The position numbers and the translations under genes were made by a program. A DNA stretch of 16,579 nucleotides from Thiopontia sp964551545. Its GTDB lineage: Bacteria; Pseudomonadota; Gammaproteobacteria; GCF-002020875. Location: the NCBI GenBank assembly GCA_964551545.1, contig CAZKCT010000042.1:1-16579 (forward strand). Direction: 5' to 3'. The notes under the pieces were generated by a model. It made no database searches. It saw nothing but the letters and a program-made list of their open reading frames with translations, and was not told where the DNA came from. How positions within the stretch are numbered: position 1 is the first letter of the stretch; each line of letters opens with the position of its first letter. Of the stretch, positions 8,209-16,579 are shown piece by piece.

Positions 8209-8214
8209 AGTATA
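8209..8214 (-). promoter_or_regulatory. Likely -10 element of the TIGR02647 gene
   Basis: On the minus strand TATACT (5 of 6 matches to consensus) is 34 bases before the GTG start at 8174. This supports the shorter gene model, since a transcript from here cannot contain the upstream extension. No clear -35 box was found. Confidence 0.4.
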
Positions 8215-8342
8215 CCTTCACCCTTAAAGAGGGAGAATACAAGAGCTAAGGAATCTCTAACTCGTCCCCTTTCACTGTTATCGATGGCTCTTGTCATTTG
8301 GCGATACAATCACTTTCCATAAAATCGGTCTCTATTACTGCT

Positions 8343-9149
8343 ATGGCTTTTGATCTCAATTTCCTCAAACAACTCATTATCGATAGCGCCGATCTTGAGG
8401 TGATGCCGCTCTACCGGCAGAGCGAAAGCAGTTTCAAACCAGACGGCTCTCTGGTCACCAATGCCGACCTTGCGCTACAGCGCAGGGTCAGTACCGCGCT
8501 TGCGCAATACTATCCAGATATCCCTTTTCTTGGAGAAGAGATGCCTGAAGAGGAGCAGGAATATCTGCTGAGCCACTCCAAAGAGGGGTTCTGGTGTCTT
8601 GATCCGCTGGATGGGACGGCCAATTTTGTTGCTGGGATGCCATGTTTTGCAGTCTCGCTGGCTTATCTGCAGCAGGGAAAAACCAAGCTAGGCATCATCT
8701 ACGACCCGGTTCGGCAGGAGTGTTTCTCTGCTGAGGCAGGAGAGGGCGCCTGGCTAAACGGAAAGCGGCTAACGATTCATGCTGCAGAGAATGATCTGGC
8801 CGATGCGGTTGCGATGGTGGATCTCAAGCGTTTGCCGGCACAGCTGGCTTGCAATCTGGCAACTGATCCTCCCTATCGTTCGCAGCGCAGTATCGGCAGT
8901 GTGGCGCTCGACTGGTGCTGGTTGGCTGCTGGGCGACTACAGCTCTACCTGCATGGTGGACAGCGTTTGTGGGATTTTGCTGCAGGGCGTTTGATCTTCT
9001 CTGAGGCGGGGGGACGTTACACGCTGACCGATGAGATCAGGCAAGGTGCTGCCTATACGCAGGACCTTCGTCCCAAGGTTGCCAAGGCGGCGTTGAATGC
9101 GCAGCTGTTTGAGAAGTGGGAGAGATGGATCGAGCAGCACCGCCACTAG
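8343..9149 (+). CDS. Inositol-monophosphatase family phosphatase (SuhB/CysQ-like)
   Basis: A 268-residue metal-dependent phosphatase of the lithium-sensitive family. The metal and phosphate motifs are complete: Gly-Glu-Glu at 64-66, Asp-Pro-Leu-Asp-Gly-Thr-Ala-Asn-Phe at 87-95, and Trp-Asp-Phe-Ala-Ala-Gly at 210-215. Substrates in the family include inositol phosphates, 3'-phosphoadenosine 5'-phosphate (CysQ) and fructose-1,6-bisphosphate. The sequence does not settle which applies here. A CysQ-like role in sulfate assimilation would be compatible with the host, but this is inference. ATG 8343 has no clear ribosome site; an upstream TTG at 8298 adds 15 residues that do not look like the family start. 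A -10-like TACAAT is at 8305-8310. It converges with the following minus-strand genes. Confidence 0.93.
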   Translation: MAFDLNFLKQLIIDSADLEVMPLYRQSESSFKPDGSLVTNADLALQRRVSTALAQYYPDIPFLGEEMPEEEQEYLLSHSKEGFWCLDPLDGTANFVAGMPCFAVSLAYLQQGKTKLGIIYDPVRQECFSAEAGEGAWLNGKRLTIHAAENDLADAVAMVDLKRLPAQLACNLATDPPYRSQRSIGSVALDWCWLAAGRLQLYLHGGQRLWDFAAGRLIFSEAGGRYTLTDEIRQGAAYTQDLRPKVAKAALNAQLFEKWERWIEQHRH

Positions 9150-9164
9150 CGATTCTGTTGTGCG

Positions 9165-9446
9165 TTACGACTCGGGTGGTTCCACCAGTCGGTTTTTCTG
9201 CAGCACATCGTGGATCTTTCTTCCAGTTTTTTCCAGGCTTTGGAGGTCTCGAAAATTGGGGATTTCACCTTGGTCGAGGCGCGCTTCCCACCCTAGCACC
9301 TCTTGCTCTATGTATTCGAGTAGCTTCAGTGGGCAGCCGACACTGCAGGTGTCGGTGCAAAGTTGATCCTCTTCCAGCTCAAAAGGGAAGCCCTCCCGAA
9401 TCTGCTGGATCATCTCTCGCATGACCGTTGTGGTGTCCGCTTTCAT
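9165..9446 (-). CDS. Small protein with a Cys-x3-Cys-x3-Cys motif, unknown function
   Basis: A 93-residue cytoplasmic protein with no signal peptide. Its only cysteines are C30, C34 and C38 in Leu-Cys-Thr-Asp-Thr-Cys-Ser-Val-Gly-Cys-Pro-Leu-Lys, a compact cluster that could bind a metal or Fe-S cofactor with one outside ligand. The rest is helical and charged, ending in a Leu/Lys-rich helix. The start at 9446 follows the hslR stop by only 5 bases and has no clear ribosome site, so translation is probably coupled to hslR. No family is recognised. Confidence 0.75.
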   Translation of the reverse strand: MKADTTTVMREMIQQIREGFPFELEEDQLCTDTCSVGCPLKLLEYIEQEVLGWEARLDQGEIPNFRDLQSLEKTGRKIHDVLQKNRLVEPPES

Positions 9447-9451
9447 GATGA

Positions 9452-9853
9452 TTAGTGGTTCATCTTCTGTTTGATTTCCATGATCTTGCGGCGCTGGCGT
9501 TTGTCAGGACGACGTTCACGGTGGGCGCGGGAGTGGGACTCTAACTGTTTCTGTTCAACGATTGCTTGTCGATCTTTGAGACTCTTGTCGGTCTCGCGGT
9601 AGAGTTGTTGTGCCTCGTTGGCGGGGCGACGATGCTTGTTGATCCCTTCAATATAGATCTCAAAGAAGGTCTCGCCGCGCTGGATCTCCAGTCGGTCCCC
9701 GATTTTCACTGCACGAGAGGGCTTGATACGGCTACCGTTGAGGTGCACTTTTCCACCCGAGATGGCGTCGGTCGCAAGGCGGCGGGTCTTGAAGAAGCGT
9801 GCGGCCCAGAGCCACTTGTCGAGCCGCAGTCCATCAATGTTGTCATTGGTCAA
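9452..9853 (-). CDS. hslR: Ribosome-associated heat shock protein Hsp15
   Basis: Hsp15 binds free 50S subunits that carry a stalled nascent chain and helps recycle them. The 133 residues match the family. An S4 RNA-binding domain covers about 9-70, with the typical Leu-Arg-Leu-Asp-Lys-Trp-Leu-Trp-Ala-Ala-Arg-Phe-Phe-Lys-Thr-Arg start and Gly-Gly-Lys-Val-His-Leu-Asn-Gly motif. A strongly basic tail follows, rich in Arg and Lys. It lies head to head with the PDC-domain gene across 72 bases and forms an operon with the downstream Cys-motif protein. ATG 9853 has only a distant GGAG. Confidence 0.96.
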   Translation of the reverse strand: MTNDNIDGLRLDKWLWAARFFKTRRLATDAISGGKVHLNGSRIKPSRAVKIGDRLEIQRGETFFEIYIEGINKHRRPANEAQQLYRETDKSLKDRQAIVEQKQLESHSRAHRERRPDKRQRRKIMEIKQKMNH

Positions 9854-9925
9854 AAAATCACTCCTGCATTCTCTGGCGAGTGGGGTATAGTACCTGCTTA
9901 ATAACCCAGTAGGGTATCAGGTTAT

Positions 9926-10903
9926 ATGAACACCTTTGAAGAGACCATTCAGGCGAGAAAGAAGCTGCTGCAAGAGCACCTGGGGGGCTTTATGGGGCGG
10001 CTTGCCGAGGAGTGCGCCGCAGGGTGTCAGCACCATACTGATCGACAGGCGGTGGCAGATCAGCTGGATGGAATTCTGATCCATGAGATTGAGCATTGTG
10101 ACGAGATTCCGGCCTGTCGCCTTCTCTATGTGATTGATGTCGATGGGGTTCAGCTCAGTTCAAATGTTTTCTCCGAGGGGGCGCGAGTCGATAGCCGTCG
10201 TATCGGTCAGGACCTCTCCGGACGCCCTTACATTGCCAAAGTGGTGCCGGCCGATGGCTTCTTCCTTTCCGATGTCTATATCAGTCAGACCACGCGTCGT
10301 AGTCTGATCACGGCGGTTCAGTTGATCCGCACCGAGGAGGGGGCCAAGGGATTTGTCTGTGCCGACTTCGAATTGGGCAAGTTGCCAGAGGTTGATCAGC
10401 CGACGGAGGACCGTCGTTACTGGATGCAGGTGAAGGGCGATCCATCCATCCGCAGCACCCTCTTTATGCAGAGTCGTGCGATCAGCCCGATGGACGAGCG
10501 CATTGATGATGTGCTGGCAACGATGGATGAGTTGATGGTGAAGCGAGGGGTGTTCCATGCCAAGCTTCACTTTGCCAGCTCCCGTGCAACGATCTGGCTC
10601 TATGATGATCCTTACCGTTATCGGGTCCACGTGCTGGATGAAATCCTCAATCCCTCAATCTGTCTCGCCTACCCACAACGGGATTACCCAGATGAGGCGA
10701 TGGTGCCGAAAGAGGTGGTGCGTGAAATCCTCGAGCGCTTCCGCTGGTTGCGAGAGATGGATGAGACCATCTATCTGCGTGCTGGATCGATCAACACCAT
10801 TAACGGTATTGTCGGATTAAACTTCTCTTGTGACGGTTCTCACTACTTGCCCTATGAAGAGTTCTTGGAGCGTGATGAGAGCTTCTGGTTCGGCTCTGAT
10901 TAG
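9926..10903 (+). CDS. Stand-alone PDC (Cache-like) sensor domain protein
   Basis: A 325-residue protein without signal peptide or membrane helix. Residues about 55-150 resemble a PDC/Cache ligand-binding fold: Leu-Leu-Tyr-Val-Ile-Asp-Val-Asp-Gly-Val-Gln at 66-76, Gly-Arg-Pro-Tyr-Ile near 100, Phe-Leu-Ser-Asp-Val-Tyr-Ile-Ser near 113-120, and a final strand with Val-Cys-Ala-Asp-Phe-Glu-Leu. Such domains normally sit outside the membrane in receptors and kinases, so a soluble form is unusual, although stand-alone gammaproteobacterial PDC proteins are known. The C-terminal half (about 190-325) shows no output domain I recognise. AGG at 9919-9921 supports ATG 9926. Function unknown; the PDC call is by pattern and not certain. 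Confidence 0.75.
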   Translation: MNTFEETIQARKKLLQEHLGGFMGRLAEECAAGCQHHTDRQAVADQLDGILIHEIEHCDEIPACRLLYVIDVDGVQLSSNVFSEGARVDSRRIGQDLSGRPYIAKVVPADGFFLSDVYISQTTRRSLITAVQLIRTEEGAKGFVCADFELGKLPEVDQPTEDRRYWMQVKGDPSIRSTLFMQSRAISPMDERIDDVLATMDELMVKRGVFHAKLHFASSRATIWLYDDPYRYRVHVLDEILNPSICLAYPQRDYPDEAMVPKEVVREILERFRWLREMDETIYLRAGSINTINGIVGLNFSCDGSHYLPYEEFLERDESFWFGSD

Positions 10904-10951
10904 TCAAGGTAGTGATGTTGGGTTTGAGGATATGCGGCCCTAGAAAGGCTG

Positions 10952-10985
10952 TGTTACACTGCCAAAACCCGCAAAAAGTGGGTTT
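10952..10985 (+). promoter_or_regulatory. Extended -10 promoter and leader hairpin before the DUF302 pair
   Basis: TGT-TACACT at 10952-10960 looks like an extended -10 element. Just downstream, AAACCCGC (10965-10972) pairs with GTGGGTTT (10978-10985) around an A5 loop. No T-run follows, so the hairpin is more likely a leader stem that protects the mRNA, or a regulator site, than a terminator. The first DUF302 start is 33 bases further on. Confidence 0.4.
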
Positions 10986-11017
10986 ATAAAGAACAGAATC
11001 AATTCAGGAGGGTAGTG

Positions 11018-11515
11018 ATGAAAAAGGTGGGGATTTTACTGTCTCTATTAGGGGCAATGCTGTTCCATTCATTCTCGGCGGTTGCAGGTGGATTTGGCGA
11101 TCTGGTGCTCCGCTTCCCAGTCACAGAAGAAGAGATGACGGGCGATGAGATCGATGAGGCCATCAAGAGCCAGTCGATTGAGCAGGGAATCAACCATGTT
11201 TTTTTTGCGCCACTCTATAAGCAGGTCGAGGCGGTGACGGGGGAGTCTTATCGTCACATGACCATCCATCACCTCTGTGACGCACGCCTGGGAGCGAAGA
11301 TTGCAGATCTTGATGAGAGCATGGTGGTGATGATGCCGTGCCGGATTGCTGTGGTAGAGAGCAAGGATAAGCCGGGCTCATTCTCACTCTACACCACCAA
11401 CCCGGCAGTGGTGTTGTCCGATCCAGCAATCAGCGACGAAGTGAAGCAGTTGATCTACGGTTTTGCGCCGAAACTGCAGGTATTGACAGAGAATGTTGCT
11501 GCTGGGGAGTTTTAA
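11018..11515 (+). CDS. Secreted DUF302 protein, first of a tandem pair
   Basis: A 165-residue periplasmic protein. The signal peptide ends near Ala-Val-Ala-Gly (residue 24). The mature part is one DUF302 domain: Ile-Asn-His-Val-Phe-Phe-Ala-Pro-Leu-Tyr-Lys-Gln-Val at 58-70, Arg-His-Met-Thr-Ile-His-His-Leu-Cys-Asp-Ala at 79-89, and Val-Met-Met-Pro-Cys-Arg at 104-109. Two cysteines, C87 and C108, and the nearby His residues are shared by all three copies in this window and could bind haem or metal or form a disulfide. DUF302 has no settled function. AGGAGGG at 11006-11012 favours ATG 11018 over GTG 11015. The next gene follows after 36 bases and is about 65% identical in the mature part, so they form one operon that arose by tandem duplication. 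Confidence 0.93.
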   Translation: MKKVGILLSLLGAMLFHSFSAVAGGFGDLVLRFPVTEEEMTGDEIDEAIKSQSIEQGINHVFFAPLYKQVEAVTGESYRHMTIHHLCDARLGAKIADLDESMVVMMPCRIAVVESKDKPGSFSLYTTNPAVVLSDPAISDEVKQLIYGFAPKLQVLTENVAAGEF

Positions 11516-11551
11516 TCGAGTGAGGATCGGCCATTCTTGGGGAGAAGTGGT

Positions 11552-12046
11552 GTGAGGCGTGTCATCGGAAAAATGGTGCTGTTGGCCTCGTTGCTGCTAA
11601 CGTCAGCAGTACAGGCGGAGGGATTCAATAGCCTAGTACTGAAGTATCCAGTCACCGATCCTGAGATGAGTGGTGATGATCTGGATGAGGCCATCCGTAG
11701 CAAATCGGTGGAGATTGGGATCAATCACGTCTTTTTTGCGCCACTCTATAAACAGGTCGAAGCGATCACTGGAAAGCCTTATCGCCACATGACCATCCAT
11801 CACCTTTGTGATGCGCGTCTGGCGAAAGAGTTGGCGGACCTTAATGATGACCTGGTGGTGATGATGCCATGTCGTGTGGCTGTGGTGGAGAGCCTGAAAA
11901 CGCCAGGAGAGTTCTCGATCTATACCACCAGCCCGGCCATTATTATGGAAGATCCATCGATTAGTGAAACGGAGAAGGAGATGATCCGTGGTTTTCTGCC
12001 GAAGATGCAGGCATTGACCGAGGCGGTTGCGCAAGGAGATTTCTGA
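11552..12046 (+). CDS. Secreted DUF302 protein, second of a tandem pair
   Basis: A 164-residue paralogue of the gene just upstream, with 93 of 142 aligned mature residues identical by hand count. It has a signal peptide (Arg-Arg, hydrophobic core, cleavage near Val-Gln-Ala) and the same His-His-Leu-Cys (C86) and Met-Pro-Cys-Arg (C107) motifs. The frame opens at a TTG at 11537, but GTG 11552 is chosen because GGGGAG at 11539-11544 is 7 bases away and the signal peptide then starts with Arg-Arg. It ends at a bidirectional terminator. Divergence is concentrated in surface-type positions and the C-terminal helix, which suggests both copies are functional. Confidence 0.93.
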   Translation: MRRVIGKMVLLASLLLTSAVQAEGFNSLVLKYPVTDPEMSGDDLDEAIRSKSVEIGINHVFFAPLYKQVEAITGKPYRHMTIHHLCDARLAKELADLNDDLVVMMPCRVAVVESLKTPGEFSIYTTSPAIIMEDPSISETEKEMIRGFLPKMQALTEAVAQGDF

Positions 12047-12064
12047 ACCAGACGGTTTGAACCA

Positions 12065-12098
12065 ATAAAAAAGGCCTGCAGATGCAGGCCTTTTTTAT
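12065..12098. terminator. Bidirectional Rho-independent terminator
   Basis: A near-perfect palindrome: A6-GGCCTGC, loop AGAT, GCAGGCC-T6, with AT pairs extending on both sides. It ends the plus-strand DUF302 pair and, 18 bases after its stop, the minus-strand DUF302 gene. Confidence 0.96.
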
Positions 12099-12116
12099 CT
12101 CTGGCGGTGGTGGGTT

Positions 12117-12599
12117 TTAGAAAGAGCCTTCCGCTGCACCGGTGATAATGGCGTTGATCTTATTGGCAATCTCCTGTGCCAGTTTCTTCTCATGCTCAGG
12201 CATCTTCATGGAGGTAATCATTGCGGGGTTCATGCTCCACATTCTGAGCGTGCCATCTTTTCCTTCCACTACGGCGACCCGGCATGGCATTACAATGACA
12301 AAGGCGTCGGACACGTCTGCAAGAATGGAGGCGGTTTTGGCGTCGCAGATGTTATGGATGCTGAGGTGGCGATAAGGTTCTCCGGTGACCTTCTCGACCT
12401 GCTTGCTGAGTGGGAACATGGCAACATGGAGGATGCCCTCGCTGATGGCGAGTTGCTTGATGGACTCATCGACCTCGTCTGCAGTGATCCCCTCTTCAAT
12501 GGGAGTAGAGATGTAGAGATCTTCAAACTCAAATGCATTTGCCCCTGCACTGAGTAGCAGCAGAACGGCGGTGATAATGACGTGAAATGGCTTGTCCAT
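12117..12599 (-). CDS. Secreted DUF302 protein, divergent third copy
   Basis: A 160-residue periplasmic protein with a signal peptide cut near Ala-Asn-Ala (residue 22). It is clearly homologous to the tandem pair but more distant. It keeps Tyr-Arg-His-Leu-Ser-Ile-His-Asn-Ile-Cys-Asp-Ala (C85) and Val-Met-Pro-Cys-Arg-Val-Ala-Val-Val-Glu (C106), whereas the C-terminal part differs and is Met-rich. The frame is open upstream to 12680, but ATG 12599 is chosen because GGAAGAGG lies about 8 bases upstream and a proper signal peptide follows. It is encoded tail to tail with the pair and downstream of the small membrane protein at 12729-12914, with which it may be cotranscribed across 129 bases. Confidence 0.92.
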   Translation of the reverse strand: MDKPFHVIITAVLLLLSAGANAFEFEDLYISTPIEEGITADEVDESIKQLAISEGILHVAMFPLSKQVEKVTGEPYRHLSIHNICDAKTASILADVSDAFVIVMPCRVAVVEGKDGTLRMWSMNPAMITSMKMPEHEKKLAQEIANKINAIITGAAEGSF

Positions 12600-12682
12600 G
12601 GTGAGACCTCTTCCTTTTGAATCGTGCGATATCGTTGAATGTCGGCCGACCATGGTAATGGATTTTCGATGGTTATACAAAG

Positions 12683-12700
12683 GCTCTCTTGAATGAGAGC
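12683..12700 (-). other. Hairpin between the small membrane protein and DUF302 gene
   Basis: GCTCTC and GAGAGC form a perfect 6-bp stem around a 6-base loop. On the minus strand it is followed by CTTTGTAT, a weak T tract. It may be a leaky terminator after the small membrane-protein gene or an mRNA-processing stem. Confidence 0.3.
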
Positions 12701-12728
12701 AGGCCGATGCTTGTTTGGAGGTGGGTCC

Positions 12729-12914
12729 CTATTCCGAGGGGAGGATGCTGTTCCCAAAAAGAATCTGGATGATGGAGGACACGGTATGCTGGTCCAGTAG
12801 CATCAAGACAAGATAGATGATGCATAGGGTGATCCCGACACCATATAGGATACCGGTGGCTGTTGAAAGGATTACATCGGAAGATGTGATTGAGCTACTC
12901 TCTCTATTCCCCAT
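12729..12914 (-). CDS. Small single-span membrane protein, unknown
   Basis: A 61-residue protein: a polar Ser-rich N-terminus (1-14), one long hydrophobic segment (about 15-41, ending Leu-Val-Leu-Met-Leu-Leu), then a short amphipathic tail that may touch the membrane. C31 lies inside the span. There is no family I recognise. The ribosome site is weak (TTCCTCTG before the ATG), so expression may be low. A palindrome nearly identical to the arsR operator lies 35-56 bases upstream, which supports this being a real, regulated gene. A TATACA -10-like box on the minus strand sits between the operator and the ATG, so the operator would overlap the -35 region. Confidence 0.6.
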   Translation of the reverse strand: MGNRESSSITSSDVILSTATGILYGVGITLCIIYLVLMLLDQHTVSSIIQILFGNSILPSE

Positions 12915-12948
12915 AACAGAGGAATGTATAATTTGTCTTTCCCTTAGT

Positions 12949-12970
12949 AAATACGTGTTTTTACGTATTT
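12949..12970. promoter_or_regulatory. Second copy of the ArsR-type operator palindrome
   Basis: AAATACGT (12949-12956) and ACGTATTT (12963-12970) are perfect inverted arms. Written as TACGTR-N4-TACGTA, the site has the same half-site and spacing as 688-709, and 18 of 22 positions agree. It lies 10 bases after the response-regulator stop and 35 bases before the start of the small membrane-protein gene. It is not followed by a T-run on either strand. Confidence 0.65.
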
Positions 12971-12979
12971 TTGGCTTAG

Positions 12980-13629
12980 TTAGCCATCAATGATGCCGAC
13001 CCGATAGGCATAGGCCACCAGTTCTACGCCATTTTGTAGCCCCAATTTTTGCATGATGTTCTGACGATGTTTTTCCACAGTACGAGGGCTGACAAAGAGT
13101 TTGTCGGCGATACCGCTGTTGGTCAGGCCGCTGGCGAGTGCACGCAAGATGTCTTTTTCGCGCGTGGTGAGCAGCTGGGAAGAGACCTCTTCCATGACTT
13201 GGTCCAGAGATTTTCCTTGAGCCAGCTCATCGGCGAAGATCGACTGGCTGATGTAGGGCTTGCCCTCGGTGATGGTGCGAACTGCCTGAATCATCTCGTC
13301 GGGCGGAGTGTCTTTGGTCAGGTAACCCTGGGCGCCCATCTGCAGCATCTCGGTGGCGCGGTGTTTGTCGAAGATGCTGCTGAGGCCAAGAACCAGGATG
13401 TCGGGGTATTGCTGGCGGATCTGGATGGTGGTCTCGATACCGTCCATATTGGGCATTCGTACATCAAGAATGACCAAGTCCGGGTTGAGTGCCTGGATCA
13501 TCTTCAGCCCCTCAGTTCCACTCTCTGCGGCCCCGACAATCTCAATCTCTTCGGCCTCAGAGAGGAAGGTGCGTAGCGCCTCACGAATCAGTGGTTGATC
13601 ATCAACCAGAAGTACCCGAATGGTTTTTC

Positions 13630-13633
<4 letters not shown>
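12980..13633 (-). CDS. NarL/FixJ-family response regulator
   Basis: A 217-residue two-component regulator. The receiver domain (about 5-120) has Asp-Asp at 11-12, the phospho-acceptor D57 in Leu-Asp-Val-Arg-Met-Pro, S85 and K107. The C-terminal LuxR-type helix-turn-helix (about 150-212) reads Leu-Thr-Thr-Arg-Glu-Lys-Asp-Ile-Leu and Val-Ser-Pro-Arg-Thr-Val-Glu-Lys-His. All key residues are present. The start is a TTG at 13633 with GAGGAG 8 bases upstream. It overlaps the kinase stop as TTGA, so translation is coupled to the kinase gene. It is the obvious partner of that kinase through the HPt domain. Confidence 0.95.
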
Positions 13634-16529
<2,896 letters not shown>

Positions 16530-16579
16530 TCTTGCACAAGCTGTCGTGGTTGGCGATGGTTGCTCTCCGCAAGGGAGAA

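Noticed and set aside
8175..8309. 45-residue N-terminal extension of the TIGR02647 protein
   Set aside because: The family is about 77 residues long, GTG 8174 has a good ribosome site, and a -10 box lies inside the extension.
10965..10985. Hairpin considered as a terminator after the PDC-protein gene
   Set aside because: It is followed by ATAAAGAACAG rather than a T-run, and it lies downstream of the likely -10 element of the next operon.
12949..12970. Palindrome considered as a terminator for the response-regulator gene
   Set aside because: The stem is AT-rich and no T-run follows on the minus strand. Its match to the arsR operator explains it better.

Overview
The window looks like chromosomal DNA from a sulfur-oxidising gammaproteobacterium, close to purple sulfur bacteria or the related free-living and symbiotic sulfur oxidisers. 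The evidence is a flavocytochrome c sulfide dehydrogenase pair (fccA, fccB), glycine/tyrosine/proline-rich secreted proteins of sulfur-globule type, three secreted DUF302 proteins, and typical gammaproteobacterial genes (typA, hslR, a TIGR02647 protein). No species can be named from the sequence alone. There are no rRNA or tRNA genes, insertion sequences or CRISPR arrays.

Layout. 1-640: the 3' end of one small secreted-type protein gene and a complete second one (probable sulfur globule proteins), each followed by a strong intrinsic terminator. 688-1529: an ArsR-family regulator behind a perfect palindromic operator, then a small secreted charged protein. 1561-1594: a bidirectional terminator. 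1613-3591 (minus): fccA-fccB, with FccA predicted to be a lipoprotein. 3592-4032: a 440-base non-coding stretch with the fcc leader, a minus-strand terminator with no obvious gene behind it, and a palindrome. 4033-5810: a SPOR-domain lipoprotein gene converging on an unknown gene, with overlapping stop codons. 6040-9853: housekeeping genes (typA, TIGR02647, inositol-monophosphatase family, a Cys-motif small protein, hslR). 9926-10903: a stand-alone PDC sensor protein. 11018-12599: two tandem DUF302 genes converging on a third. 12729-12914: a tiny membrane protein. 12980-16529 (minus): a hybrid histidine kinase translationally coupled to a NarL-type response regulator.

Two results stand out. 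First, the palindrome in front of arsR (688-709) recurs with 18 of 22 positions identical at 12949-12970, in front of the tiny membrane-protein gene. This predicts a small ArsR regulon linking two loci 12 kb apart. Second, the histidine kinase appears broken by a 100-N gap inside a CTG repeat. The 55 bases on either side of the gap are identical, and removing the gap plus one copy (155 bases) puts the kinase half and the receiver/HPt half in one frame. The real gene is therefore almost certainly one intact 914-residue kinase with a polyglutamine linker, and the break is an assembly artefact.

How the genes may work together: FccAB would oxidise sulfide in the periplasm and the globule proteins would enclose stored sulfur. 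The ArsR protein, with an unusual cysteine set, could sense a sulfur or thiol signal, and the DUF302 proteins are secreted partners of unknown function. The functional links beyond FccAB are inference.
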